NCBI GenBank assembly: GCA_029061255.1
Contig: JAIDSL010000171.1
Coordinates: 1 to 45,435 of the forward strand
Source of the DNA: Muribaculaceae bacterium
Lineage (GTDB): Bacteria > Bacteroidota > Bacteroidia > Bacteroidales > Muribaculaceae
Direction of reading: 5' to 3'
DNA: 45,435 bases
Of this stretch, positions 1 to 7,529 are shown in pieces. How positions within the stretch are numbered: position 1 is the first letter of the stretch; each line of letters begins with the position of its first letter. The notes under the pieces are model-generated. The model was not told where the DNA came from, made no database searches, and worked only from the letters and a program-made list of their open reading frames with translations. A program made the position numbers and the translations under genes.

Positions 1-8
1 TTGATAAA

Positions 9-425
9 ATGAACAATTCCGATATTGAAAATATTTTGACAAATCACGGCATTAAGCCAACTACAAATAGAGTACTTGTCTTAAAAGATTTACAAAAGCG
101 TACTTCTCCTGTAAATCTTGCTGATTTAGAAATGTCGTTAGACCCTATGGACAAAGCAAGTATTTTTAGGGTGCTGGAACTTTTCTCGAAGAATGATATT
201 GTACATGTCATTGAAGATGGAAGTCGTTCCATAAAGTATGAACTTTGTAATGGTAAGGAACATCATTCAGTTTCAGACCAACATGCCCACTTCTATTGTG
301 AAAAATGCGGATCAGTAATCTGTTTAGATTACGTAAAAATGCCGGATATAAATATACCCGAACAATATAAGGTAAAATCAGTAAATTTTATGTTTAAGGG
401 TATTTGTCCGAATTGTTATAAATAA
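9..425 (+). CDS. Fur-family transcriptional regulator
   Basis: Metal-responsive repressor of the Fur/PerR/Zur superfamily, 138 aa, a normal length for the family. The N-terminal two thirds of the DNA-binding half read as a winged helix (NHGIKPTTNRVLVLKDL followed by the ASIFRVLELF recognition helix). The dimerisation half carries an HxH cluster (SDQHAHFYC), then the two structural zinc pairs CEKC and CPNC at the extreme C-terminus. Which metal or peroxide signal it senses cannot be read from the sequence. The start ATG lies 8 bases into the window, so its promoter is mostly outside. A strong hairpin terminator follows, so it is probably monocistronic. Confidence 0.9.
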   Translation: MNNSDIENILTNHGIKPTTNRVLVLKDLQKRTSPVNLADLEMSLDPMDKASIFRVLELFSKNDIVHVIEDGSRSIKYELCNGKEHHSVSDQHAHFYCEKCGSVICLDYVKMPDINIPEQYKVKSVNFMFKGICPNCYK

Positions 426-466
426 GTTCAGACAAAGTATTTCGCATCCAACATTTGACGATAAAA

Positions 467-509
467 AATACCCTGAGACTATCTAATAATGATCAGTTCT
501 CAGGGTATT
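467..509. terminator. Bidirectional hairpin terminator
   Basis: A 12-bp perfect stem (AATACCCTGAGA / TCTCAGGGTATT) around a ~19-nt loop lies between the convergent fur-like gene and the radical SAM gene. T-rich sequence follows on the plus strand and A-rich sequence precedes it, so it can serve both genes. Confidence 0.75.
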
Positions 510-566
510 GAAGTTTTATTTTAATCTTATATCTTCATGATAGAAGTAATTTACAATGGTAGGATG

Positions 567-1394
567 TCATTGTTTGGCACGACCATATGGAAGGTCGTTG
601 ACAATATATGGTAAGTCATGCTCTTCCGCGTACTTTCGCACTATTTCATCAAGTCGCTGCCAATAATCGCGCTTATGCTTATTATAAATCTCTTCATATA
701 TGGGTTTGAGAGACGGATAGTTACTATCTATATAACTTATAATTGCTCCTTTAAATTGCCCTCGAAGATTTAGATTTTCAAGCCAAATTAAATCAGTAAA
801 ATCCTTTACCCGCTCTATAATCGGGATTACATCCGTAATTCCAGGGAAAATAGGAGAGATAAAGCATAATGTGCGGATACCTGCTTCATATATTCTTTTC
901 ATTGCAGCCAAACGCCGTTCAATTGAAACAGCATCGTCCATGTCACTTTGAAATTGTTCGTCAAGGGTATTTACAGAGAACGATACGGTAACCTTGGGGA
1001 ACTCCTTTAATAAATCTAAATCACGAAGAACAAGATCAGATTTGGTACAAATCAGAATTTCCGCAGATGAGCCTCTCAATTCTTCAAGTAGTTGCCGAGT
1101 ACGACGATACGTTTCTTCATAAGGATTATATCCGTCAGTTACAGAGCCAATCACTATACGCTGTCCGTCATATTTGTGAGGATCTGGAATTGGTTTCCAA
1201 TATTTGACATCTAGAAAGCTACCCCATGGTTCCGAATGCTTTGTAAAGCGTTTCATAAAGGAAGCGTAACAATACTTGCATACATGAGGACAGCCAGTAT
1301 AAGGATTGACAGAATATCCTCCAACTGGTAGAGAGGATTTTGTCATTATCCCTTTTACCTCTACAGATTTTAGCGATTCTGGTAATATTTCCAT
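567..1394 (-). CDS. SPL-family radical SAM protein
   Basis: Radical SAM enzyme of the spore-photoproduct-lyase-like (SplB/Rv2578c-like) family, 275 aa. The [4Fe-4S] motif is CX3CX2C (CPHVCKYC, Cys35, Cys39, Cys42), preceded by the typical GYSVNPYTGC run. Later segments (IGSVTDGYNPYEETYRRTRQLLE, ICTKSDLVLRDLDLL, VSFSVNTLDEQ) follow the family pattern for the SAM-binding barrel. The substrate is unknown: members outside spore formers are not proven photolyases. The start is 3 nt after the stop of the metallo-hydrolase remnant upstream, suggesting the two were once cotranscribed. Confidence 0.85.
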   Translation of the reverse strand: MEILPESLKSVEVKGIMTKSSLPVGGYSVNPYTGCPHVCKYCYASFMKRFTKHSEPWGSFLDVKYWKPIPDPHKYDGQRIVIGSVTDGYNPYEETYRRTRQLLEELRGSSAEILICTKSDLVLRDLDLLKEFPKVTVSFSVNTLDEQFQSDMDDAVSIERRLAAMKRIYEAGIRTLCFISPIFPGITDVIPIIERVKDFTDLIWLENLNLRGQFKGAIISYIDSNYPSLKPIYEEIYNKHKRDYWQRLDEIVRKYAEEHDLPYIVNDLPYGRAKQ

Positions 1395-1397
1395 ACA

Positions 1398-1919
1398 CTA
1401 TAACTTAATGGATTCTCCATTATTAGGAATGAAGAGCTTCTTAAAAAAACCATTATCAACAGAAGTCTGTAGTAGCTTTTTCCTTGTAACAGTGTTATGA
1501 TTAACACCTTCAAGATGTGTGGCTACAATATCTGCATTGGGAGCGTAATTGTGGAGTTTAACCACATCATCATCGTTCATAATGACATGGTGGAAACCGT
1601 TGAATTTATTTCCTCCAGCATTTACGATTATTACGTCAGGTTTATAAATGTCAATCGTCTCCTTAACACCATTATACCATATTGTGTCCCCAGTAAGATA
1701 TAACCGTTTTTCTGAATCGGACATGAACACAATACCACATGTATTTCCTGCGATCAGAATCAAAGGGAATTTTCCATGCTTGGACTTTGTTTTTACTAAC
1801 TGAACATTCCCAATCTTTGTATTTTCTCCAAGTATATCAACATTATTGAAACCATGTTTGGTCAACATTTCCTTGTCCTTGAAGTCTTGTGCAAAATTTT
1901 CATATTTGGGATATTTTCT
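1398..1919 (-). pseudogene. 5'-truncated MBL-fold metallo-hydrolase remnant
   Basis: The C-terminal half of a beta-lactamase-superfamily hydrolase (UlaG/PF12706-like) is recognisable: RLYLTGDTIWY, then DVIIVNAGG, then a late conserved His (VATHLEGVNHNT). The first zinc motif HxHxDH, which should lie 80-100 residues upstream, is absent. Coding-like sequence continues upstream of the first ATG (position 1868) as a homologous-looking stretch (FAQDFKDKEMLTKHGF) up to an in-frame stop at 1920-1922. Beyond it the sequence changes to hairpin-rich intergenic DNA. I infer that the 5' half was lost, so the product would be catalytically dead. An ATG-started 156-aa product is possible. Confidence 0.7.
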
Positions 1920-2193
1920 TTATCTTTGTGCAAAAATAGGTATCTCTTGGCAAGAGATTCGGGGTTTTGCTAAACATTTTGGGGTTGGAGTTTCTATGAT
2001 GGGAGTCGGAGATATGCTTACTGGCTTAATTTTTCAAGTTCTATTAATATTACGCAGTGGGAGCAGTGGGGCTGAGTTTCTGTGATTTGGGAGACTTTGC
2101 GATTCGGTTATGGCATCTTATAGAGTGGCGGAGAAATTAAATTGTTGGATTTTAGGGGATTCTATAGCAACGCGGATTTGTGTTTCACCCAAA

Positions 2194-2260
2194 GACAAAC
2201 CGGCTGCGCATTTGGAGGTGAGATTAGAGGAAGACGCGCGGGGACGCATTCGGAGAATGC
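2194..2260 (+). repeat. REP-like unit, copy 1
   Basis: Begins with GACAAACCGGCTGCGC, has CGCGGGGACGC at offset 43, and ends in a hairpin GCATT-CGGAG-AATGC. Matches the unit at 2485-2551 with identical internal spacing; the hairpin stem differs but stays paired. Confidence 0.6.
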
Positions 2261-2308
2261 TTACTACTAAAGGGGATGGTGGAGGAGATGAGGATTATGG
2301 CATGAAGC

Positions 2309-2321
2309 GCCTCTCCGAGGC
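2309..2321 (-). repeat. Short inverted hairpin with CGGAG loop
   Basis: On the minus strand it reads GCCT-CGGAG-AGGC: the same five-base loop as the two plus-strand units nearby, with another stem sequence. Confidence 0.45.
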
Positions 2322-2341
2322 TACTGAGCTATTGATTTGGT

Positions 2342-2365
2342 AACCCCAGACTGAAGTCTGGGGTT
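2342..2365. repeat. Perfect 11-bp stem hairpin
   Basis: AACCCCAGACT / AGTCTGGGGTT with a two-base loop. It resembles a terminator stem, but no gene ends just before it on either strand except the decayed stretch. More likely part of the REP-like cluster. Confidence 0.55.
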
Positions 2366-2376
2366 TTGGCATAATT

Positions 2377-2395
2377 ATCAGGTCTCCGACCTGAT
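2377..2395 (-). repeat. Inverted hairpin with CGGAG loop
   Basis: On the minus strand it reads ATCAGGT-CGGAG-ACCTGAT, a perfect 7-bp stem with the loop shared by the other units of this cluster. Confidence 0.5.
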
Positions 2396-2484
2396 CTGTA
2401 GGATGGGTAGGACCAGGAGGTATGTTTCACCTTGCGACAAAACGGGGCGCTTTGGGGAGGTTGGGAAACCTCCCTCCCATATAT

Positions 2485-2551
2485 GACAAACCGGCTGCGC
2501 GGTCTGGGGGATGTTAGGGTTAGGACACGCGGGGACGCGCTCGGAGAGCGC
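2485..2551 (+). repeat. REP-like unit, copy 2
   Basis: Same 67-nt layout as 2194-2260 (GACAAACCGGCTGCGC, then CGCGGGGACGC at offset 43). The terminal hairpin is GCGCT-CGGAG-AGCGC, a compensatory change relative to copy 1. Confidence 0.6.
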
Positions 2552-2596
2552 TTTCCACATTCTCAGTCACTTGAAAAAGATTTATCATAGCTCATA

Positions 2597-3799
2597 TTAG
2601 AGGAGCTTGAGGATGCGGCTGTTGGCGCGGTCGATGAGGGTGGTGTCGAGGGTGGAGAGGTAGATGCGGGTGGTGGATTCTTTTTCGTGGCCGAGACCTT
2701 CGCTTATGATGCTCAGTGGGATGCCTTCGGCTTTGGCGATGGAGGCCCAGGAGTGGCGGGCTACATACATTGTGAGGGGCAATCGGGTTCCAGCCATTTC
2801 GGCGATTTTCTTTAGGCGCAGGTTGATTTTTTCTCCCATGTTCTTATATGCGTAACGAAGTTTTGAGTTGCTGTTTTTTATTATTGGGAGCAGGTATTCG
2901 CTTGGGTTTGCAGGATATCGGTCAAGTATCTGTTGCATGTCTTTGGTCCATTGTATTATCAGTTGCTGGCCGGTCTTTCTTCGCCTATAAGTGATGTGAC
3001 CATCTTTCAAGTCGCTTTTTTTCAGGAGCGCCATGTCGATGAAGCTCATGCCGCGGAGCATGAAGCTGAGGATAAACATGTCGCGGGCAAATTGGAGATC
3101 GGGCTTCAGCGACAAGTCAAGAGATTTGATTTTCCTTATCATTGAAAGTGGGAGTGCTCGCTTTACTGTCTTTTCGACACCGGTGTAGACCCTACGGAAT
3201 GGACGACGGTTCTCGACGATTTCATCTTCGATGGCTCGGTTGTAGACTGCGCGTAGTATGCGGATATAGAAGGAGATGGTGTTGGGGGATGCACCTCGTT
3301 GATGAAGCCATGCCTGATATTCTTCCATGATGTTGGATGTCAATGAGTCAAGGCTTAAGTCGACCCCTGCACGGAATTTCTTGAAACTTCGGAGTGTGGC
3401 TTTGTAGGTCTCGGAAGTGCGGGTCTTGCCGTTATGCCGGAGTCTGGCAATGGCGCTCTGCATGAAGGAGAAAAGTGAATTATCGGATGAATCCTGATTG
3501 AATTCCGCTATGATGCGGTCAGTGGAATAGGGAGTGCCTTCACTTTCGAACCGATGGATAATCATATTGAGGCGATCAATGTCTTGCCTTATATGATCCC
3601 GGATTGATCGGATTATCGGAGTGCGGTCTTCTTTTTGGTTGCTGGTCACTTCTCCACGATCTTCATCCCATTCTGAGGGGAGGATACGATAGTCGGTAAG
3701 CAATTGACGGGTTTTCCTTTCGTGTATGATCTGATAATAAATTGTACCTTCGCGTTCAGGAATAGAAGAAGGACGGAACTTTACTTTTATGGATGCCAT
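2597..3799 (-). CDS. Bacteroidales tyrosine recombinase (site-specific integrase)
   Basis: Complete tyrosine recombinase, 400 aa from the chosen start. It has an N-terminal arm-binding domain (MASIKVKFRPS...YYQIIHERKTRQ), a SAM-like core-binding domain (about 105-205) and a catalytic domain. Visible catalytic residues, in this numbering: Arg249 (FMLRG), Arg348 (YVARHSW), His371 (GLGHEKES) and nucleophile Tyr380 (TRIYL). As in many Bacteroidales members, the first His of HxxR is Tyr. I start at MASIKVKF because a TATATTTG box lies at 3834-3841 and the upstream in-frame Met (3844) would precede the transcript start. Its target is unknown. It stands alone, next to REP-like hairpins rather than element genes, and could be an invertase or an orphan. 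Confidence 0.9.
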   Translation of the reverse strand: MASIKVKFRPSSIPEREGTIYYQIIHERKTRQLLTDYRILPSEWDEDRGEVTSNQKEDRTPIIRSIRDHIRQDIDRLNMIIHRFESEGTPYSTDRIIAEFNQDSSDNSLFSFMQSAIARLRHNGKTRTSETYKATLRSFKKFRAGVDLSLDSLTSNIMEEYQAWLHQRGASPNTISFYIRILRAVYNRAIEDEIVENRRPFRRVYTGVEKTVKRALPLSMIRKIKSLDLSLKPDLQFARDMFILSFMLRGMSFIDMALLKKSDLKDGHITYRRRKTGQQLIIQWTKDMQQILDRYPANPSEYLLPIIKNSNSKLRYAYKNMGEKINLRLKKIAEMAGTRLPLTMYVARHSWASIAKAEGIPLSIISEGLGHEKESTTRIYLSTLDTTLIDRANSRILKLL

Positions 3800-3833
3800 T
3801 GTATATGTATTTCTCTTTGCTAAAAATATTCTG

Positions 3834-3841
3834 CAAATATA
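3834..3841 (-). promoter_or_regulatory. Bacteroidetes -7 box upstream of the integrase
   Basis: TATATTTG on the minus strand matches TAnnTTTG and lies 35 nt upstream of the preferred integrase ATG. No clear TTTG was found at the expected -33 distance. Confidence 0.45.
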
Positions 3842-3917
3842 CATCTGCTCTGCCTAAAACTTCCCTTATCCCACAAAAACCGTTAGTTGAAAATAATGTA
3901 GTAGGATTATTATGGGA

Positions 3918-4100
3918 TTGGCAGGCAACGCGGATCCGGCTTCGCCGTGGATTTCGCCGATGGGGCGGATGGGGCGCGGATTTTTATCATTAGCTTCTGT
4001 GATGCTTGGGTATGCTTCGGCAGTGCTTTTGCGACTATGGCATACGCTCGCGGACATGGGCTGAGCCTCGGCTTCGCCTGCTGTCGCGGATCAGAGTGGA
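3918..4100 (+). other. GC-rich intergenic stretch, possibly a diverged leader-family repeat
   Basis: The 358-nt gap between the integrase and the next gene holds low-complexity TTCGCC/GGGGCGG sequence. It then has ATGCTTGGGTATGCTTCG, which resembles part of the repeat at 6306-6506 (ATGCTTGGGTAAGCTTCG), followed by similarly ordered but divergent motifs. It lacks the exact GCTTCGCAT core and the A-rich tail, so the relationship is tentative. No gene seen. Confidence 0.3.
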
Positions 4101-4202
4101 CGAAAATATTTATGTGCGGGGGAGTGTCAAAGATGGTTAAAGTTTGGGAGGAATGGAGTGGAGGGGTGTTATAATAGCACAAACCTTTAAATTAGAAAAG
4201 CT

Positions 4203-4442
4203 ATGAATGACAGATTAAGTTATGAAGAAAAGAAGGAGTTGCCTGACAGTGTGTTCGGGCTCCCTGAACGACGTGAATATCCTATGCCGGATGCGGCGCA
4301 TGTGAGGGCTGCGGAGTCTTATTTCCGCTATTGTCCGGAAGATCTTAAGCCGAAATTGGCTCGCGCTATTTTGGCTAAGGCAAAGGAGTTTGGCGTGGAT
4401 GTGGAGTCGCCGACAGTGCTCTCTTATGCAGAGGAGGATTAA
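4203..4442 (+). CDS. Small DUF6582-like protein
   Basis: 79-aa acidic protein. The pattern LPDSVFGLPERREYPMPDAAHVRAAESYF followed by KPKLARAILAKAKEFGVDVE resembles, from memory, the DUF6582 motif also seen appended to phage proteins (LPDSxFALP...YPxxDxxHxxxA...RAxIKxxAKKxGI). Its function is unknown. It has its own hairpin terminator about 60 nt downstream, so it is probably a single-gene unit. The ATG follows an A-rich stretch typical of Bacteroidetes starts. Confidence 0.7.
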   Translation: MNDRLSYEEKKELPDSVFGLPERREYPMPDAAHVRAAESYFRYCPEDLKPKLARAILAKAKEFGVDVESPTVLSYAEED

Positions 4443-4501
4443 TTGTACGTTTTCCGTTGAGATAATACGGCATGCCAAACGAAATTATCAAGATAGCAAG
4501 G

Positions 4502-4536
4502 CAGGTGTGGGCTTTTGAGAGAGGCTGCACCTGTCT
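4502..4536 (+). terminator. Terminator after the DUF6582-like gene
   Basis: CAGGTG / CACCTG stem with additional partial pairing inside, followed by CTTTTTAAT. It separates the small gene from the HAD-AroB gene. Confidence 0.5.
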
Positions 4537-4583
4537 TTTTAATAAAAATTTGTGAAAATGGCGGATAATCACGCGAAATTTAC

Positions 4584-4591
4584 TAATTTTG
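4584..4591 (+). promoter_or_regulatory. -7 box abutting the HAD-AroB start
   Basis: TAATTTTG followed by only CATT before the ATG at 4596. If used as a normal -7 element the transcript would begin at or next to the ATG. A matching TTTG at -33 is not present. Confidence 0.4.
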
Positions 4592-4595
4592 CATT

Positions 4596-6284
4596 ATGAT
4601 TAAAGCTGCTCTAATCGATATGGATGGGGTCCTCTACGACTCCATGAAATACCATACCCTCGCCTGGAAACAGATGATGGAGGAAAATGGCATCGAGTGC
4701 AGCCGCGATGAGTTTTATCTCTATGAGGGTATGACTGGCGCGGCTACAATCGACCTTATATGGCAACGTGAGTTCGGGAAGCCTTGCGAACCGGAAAAGC
4801 GAACTGCCCTCTATGACTATAAGACAAAGATATTCAAGACTATTGGAGGCAACGAGCCTATGCCGGGTGCCGACCGTATGCTACGCACGCTATGCGAGCG
4901 GGGCATAAAGTGTGTGGTCGTGACCGGGAGTGGACAGGCATCCCTTATCGACAATATACGGAAAGACTACCCGGGAGTATTTGGCGAGGGGATGATGGTG
5001 ACAGCCCATGATGTGACGAAGGGAAAGCCCAACCCGGAGCCATACCTGAGAGGACTGGAAAAGGCCGGGGTGAAACCGGAGGAGGCAATCGTGATCGAGA
5101 ATGCCCCTCTTGGAGTGCGGGCAGGGGTGGCAGCCGGAATCCGCACAATGGCGGTATGCACGGGCCCTATACCCAAGAAGAATTTTGAGGATGAGAAGGC
5201 ATGGGGTATTTTCCCGTCGATGAATGAATTTGCCGATGTACTCCCGCTTGTGATCGACCTCATCAATTCACAATCACCGTTTGTAGTGGCTGATTCAAAC
5301 ACTTCCACAATGGTCGTGGACCGACTCTCGGAACAGATTCCTTTTTTAGGGGAGCTCCCACGCTGTGTGATTCCTGCCGGTGATGACCACAAGAACATCC
5401 ACTCGCTGACGAAAGTGTGGCGAATGCTTTCAGAAGATGGTGCGACACGCCGCTCGACACTCTTCTGCATTGGCGGAGGAATGGTGACTGATTTGGGTGG
5501 GTTTGCCGCTGCCACTTTCAAACGAGGCATCGACTGCATCAACGTCTCCACTACCCTATTAGGGATGGTGGACGCCGCCACCGGAGGAAAGACAGCCATA
5601 AACCTTGACGGATTAAAGAATGAGATAGGGGTGTTCGCCATGCCCAAAGATGTGGTGATTATCCCTGAGACACTTGACACGCTGCCTGAGGAGGAACTCC
5701 TTTCGGGATATGCCGAGATGCTGAAGACCGCCCTTATAGCTGACCCGGAGATGTATGAGGCACTGCTCGACATCGACAAGTATCTCGACGACCGACGACT
5801 GCTATTGCCCTGGATATTGCGCTGCATCGAGACAAAGACCGGTGTCACCACGCGCGACCCTAAGGAGAAGGGGGAACGAAAAATCCTTAACTTCGGCCAC
5901 ACTGCGGGACACGCAATCGAATCGTTTGCACTGATCAACGGCAAGCCGCTTGCCCACGGCATAGCCGTTGCGCATGGTCTGCTGTGGGAAATGGTGCTTT
6001 CCGCCATATCGGAAGGAAAGGACAGGAACGGGAAGCTTGCATCAGCCAAACTATATCCATTTGCCACGATGCTAAAAGAGCATTACCCTGCTGCCGGGGT
6101 GAAGTGCACTGACATCGACACACTCATTTCCTTGATGCGGCACGACAAGAAGAATGCTTCGCCAGACCGGATCAACTTCACGCTTCTGAATGAGATAGGG
6201 GTGCCACAGTGGGATATGCTGCCGACTGAAGAGGAGATACGGAGTGCATTCGAAATATACGGCAGTCTCACTGGACAAGGATGA
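4596..6284 (+). CDS. aroB: HAD-family phosphatase / 3-dehydroquinate synthase fusion
   Basis: 562-aa two-domain enzyme. Residues 1 to about 222 are a HAD hydrolase of the beta-phosphoglucomutase-like group: DMDGVLYDS with Asp8 and Asp10, a TGSG loop near 110, KGKPNPEPY near 142 and ENAPLG near 168. Residues about 228-562 are dehydroquinate synthase (DAHP to 3-dehydroquinate, shikimate pathway, cytosolic, Zn and NAD dependent). Visible motifs: GGGMVTDLGGF at 293-303 (NAD binding), GGKTAINL near 330, GYAEMLK (zinc Glu) near 374, FGHTAGHAIE at 433-442 and LAHGIAVAHG near 452 (zinc His). Both halves look intact. The HAD substrate is unknown; a link to shikimate metabolism is inference. Its promoter box lies 4 nt before the ATG. 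Confidence 0.9.
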   Translation: MIKAALIDMDGVLYDSMKYHTLAWKQMMEENGIECSRDEFYLYEGMTGAATIDLIWQREFGKPCEPEKRTALYDYKTKIFKTIGGNEPMPGADRMLRTLCERGIKCVVVTGSGQASLIDNIRKDYPGVFGEGMMVTAHDVTKGKPNPEPYLRGLEKAGVKPEEAIVIENAPLGVRAGVAAGIRTMAVCTGPIPKKNFEDEKAWGIFPSMNEFADVLPLVIDLINSQSPFVVADSNTSTMVVDRLSEQIPFLGELPRCVIPAGDDHKNIHSLTKVWRMLSEDGATRRSTLFCIGGGMVTDLGGFAAATFKRGIDCINVSTTLLGMVDAATGGKTAINLDGLKNEIGVFAMPKDVVIIPETLDTLPEEELLSGYAEMLKTALIADPEMYEALLDIDKYLDDRRLLLPWILRCIETKTGVTTRDPKEKGERKILNFGHTAGHAIESFALINGKPLAHGIAVAHGLLWEMVLSAISEGKDRNGKLASAKLYPFATMLKEHYPAAGVKCTDIDTLISLMRHDKKNASPDRINFTLLNEIGVPQWDMLPTEEEIRSAFEIYGSLTGQG

Positions 6285-6305
6285 TGACTTATATGCTAAG
6301 GAATA

Positions 6306-6506
6306 CAACTTTCGCATGCTCTTTTATTATCACGCAAAGACGCAAAGGGACAGAGTTTCAATGCTTGGGTAAGCTTCGCGTCGCGGTTATTGCAAGCTCG
6401 CCGAGGGTACGGCCTGCTTCGCATCGGCCGGAGAACGCGGAGGGCGCCACGCGATTGGAGGTATTTGATCATTGAACTACAAAAAAGAAAAGAGAAACTT
6501 GAATAA
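6306..6506 (+). repeat. Leader-type interspersed repeat, copy A
   Basis: ~200-bp element. It begins CAACTTTCGCATGCTC, contains CACGCAAAGACGCAAAG, an AAGCTT...AAGCT pairing and a core hairpin at 6410-6430 (CGGCC-TGCTTCGCATC-GGCCG), and ends GAGAAACTTGAATA. It fills the space between the HAD-AroB stop and the flippase-like gene and ends 12 nt before the latter's ATG. Copies with the same order of motifs are at 17313, 32712, 37351 and 43872. Confidence 0.8.
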
Positions 6507-6518
6507 TGGAATAACCAG

Positions 6519-7529
6519 ATGAAGAAGGCATTGCAATATATACTCCCGGTGCTTCTGTCGGTCTTGCTGATATGGTATCTCTTCAGGAAAGTCGACTTCA
6601 GGCAGACCATGGACATAATAAGCCATGGTGTGGACTACTGGTGGATTCTGGCAGCCATGGGGATAAGCATATTCTCGCATATCTTCAGGGCTATGCGCTG
6701 GCGCATACAACTGAATGCGCTGAATGTGCCGAGCACACTTATGGAGCTGACATGCGGAGTATTCGGATGCTATGCCCTCAACCTGCTTCTGCCACGCGTC
6801 GGTGAACTATGGCGATGCACTTTCGTGGCAAGGCGCTCACGTGCCCAATTCACTACGGTAATGGGATCGATGGTGGCTGACAGGATGGCTGACTCAGTGA
6901 TGGTGCTTCTGCTGATACTGCTTACATTTGTCATTGCTGCCCCTGCACTCGCCTCTTTCATGGCTAAATACCCGGTAGGGGAAAATATACTTCATCTGCT
7001 CTACTCCCCTGCCCTGTGGATAGCCGGGATAATAGCCGTCGGAATAGGATGGTGGCTGCTTTATCGATTTCGCGACACGACCCCGGTGGCTAAGCTAAGG
7101 AAATGGACAGGAGAGATATGGAAAGGTTTTGCCGTCACAGCCACAATGCCAGGGAAATGGAGATTCGTGTGGCTGACAGTGGCAATATGGGGCTGCTATT
7201 TCGTGCAACTGTATGTAGCATTCTATGCTTTTTCTTTCACCAAGGCTCTATGCGCTGAACCCGGATTGGGATTCGGACTACTACCCTGCCTTGTGGCGTT
7301 TGTGTTCTCATCGATCGGCATGGCGGTGCCAAGCAACGGAGGACTGGGACCTTGGAACATAGCGATAATGTTCGGGCTCGCCATATATGGAGTGGCTGAC
7401 GTAGAGGGAGCTGCATTCTCAATACTTCAATGGAGCGGACAGACTGTGATGCTCATAATTCTTGGAATATTCACTGCCATATGGATAGGTGCAACCTCTT
7501 CCAATGGTAAAAAAGGGATAAGCGAATGA
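6519..7529 (+). CDS. Flippase-like LPG_synthase_TM membrane protein
   Basis: 336-aa polytopic inner-membrane protein of the lysylphosphatidylglycerol-synthase transmembrane / YbhN-like (UPF0104) superfamily. It shows about seven to eight hydrophobic segments, the early ...FRKVDFRQTMDII... linker, IFRAMRWRIQL, LLPRVGELWRC (the conserved N-x-x-LPxRxGE-like region) and a late ...AVPSNGGLGPWN... loop. There is no aminoacyl-transferase domain, so it is not a full MprF; a lipid or isoprenoid-linked flippase role is suggested for relatives but unproven. The next gene overlaps its stop by 4 nt (ATGA), so the two are translationally coupled. Confidence 0.8.
   Translation: MKKALQYILPVLLSVLLIWYLFRKVDFRQTMDIISHGVDYWWILAAMGISIFSHIFRAMRWRIQLNALNVPSTLMELTCGVFGCYALNLLLPRVGELWRCTFVARRSRAQFTTVMGSMVADRMADSVMVLLLILLTFVIAAPALASFMAKYPVGENILHLLYSPALWIAGIIAVGIGWWLLYRFRDTTPVAKLRKWTGEIWKGFAVTATMPGKWRFVWLTVAIWGCYFVQLYVAFYAFSFTKALCAEPGLGFGLLPCLVAFVFSSIGMAVPSNGGLGPWNIAIMFGLAIYGVADVEGAAFSILQWSGQTVMLIILGIFTAIWIGATSSNGKKGISE

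Larger units (their letters stand above)
1923..2596. other. Hairpin-dense, gene-free REP-like stretch
   Basis: No convincing gene is present. The short open frames here run through repeats and have no recognisable domain. The stretch holds at least six stem-loops, including an ATCTCTT/AAGAGAT stem at 1942-1958 and a GGGAGGTT/AACCTCCC stem near 2455-2474. Two 67-nt direct repeats and two inverted short hairpins share the loop CGGAG. It lies between the metallo-hydrolase remnant and an orphan integrase, consistent with past insertion or deletion. Confidence 0.6.

Noticed and set aside
1846..2343. Two open frames of 77-79 codons on the plus strand
   Set aside because: They run through repeat hairpins and the reversed start of the metallo-hydrolase remnant, have unnatural composition and match no family.
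3918..4174. Short frames in the gap after the integrase
   Set aside because: Low-complexity, G+C-rich repeats on both strands; no recognisable protein.
4967..6067. Long minus-strand frame (366 codons) opposite the HAD-AroB gene
   Set aside because: It is the antisense shadow of a well-supported two-domain enzyme and has no domain of its own.
6281..6475. 64-codon frame beginning at the HAD-AroB stop
   Set aside because: It lies over the leader-type repeat and is not maintained in the other copies.
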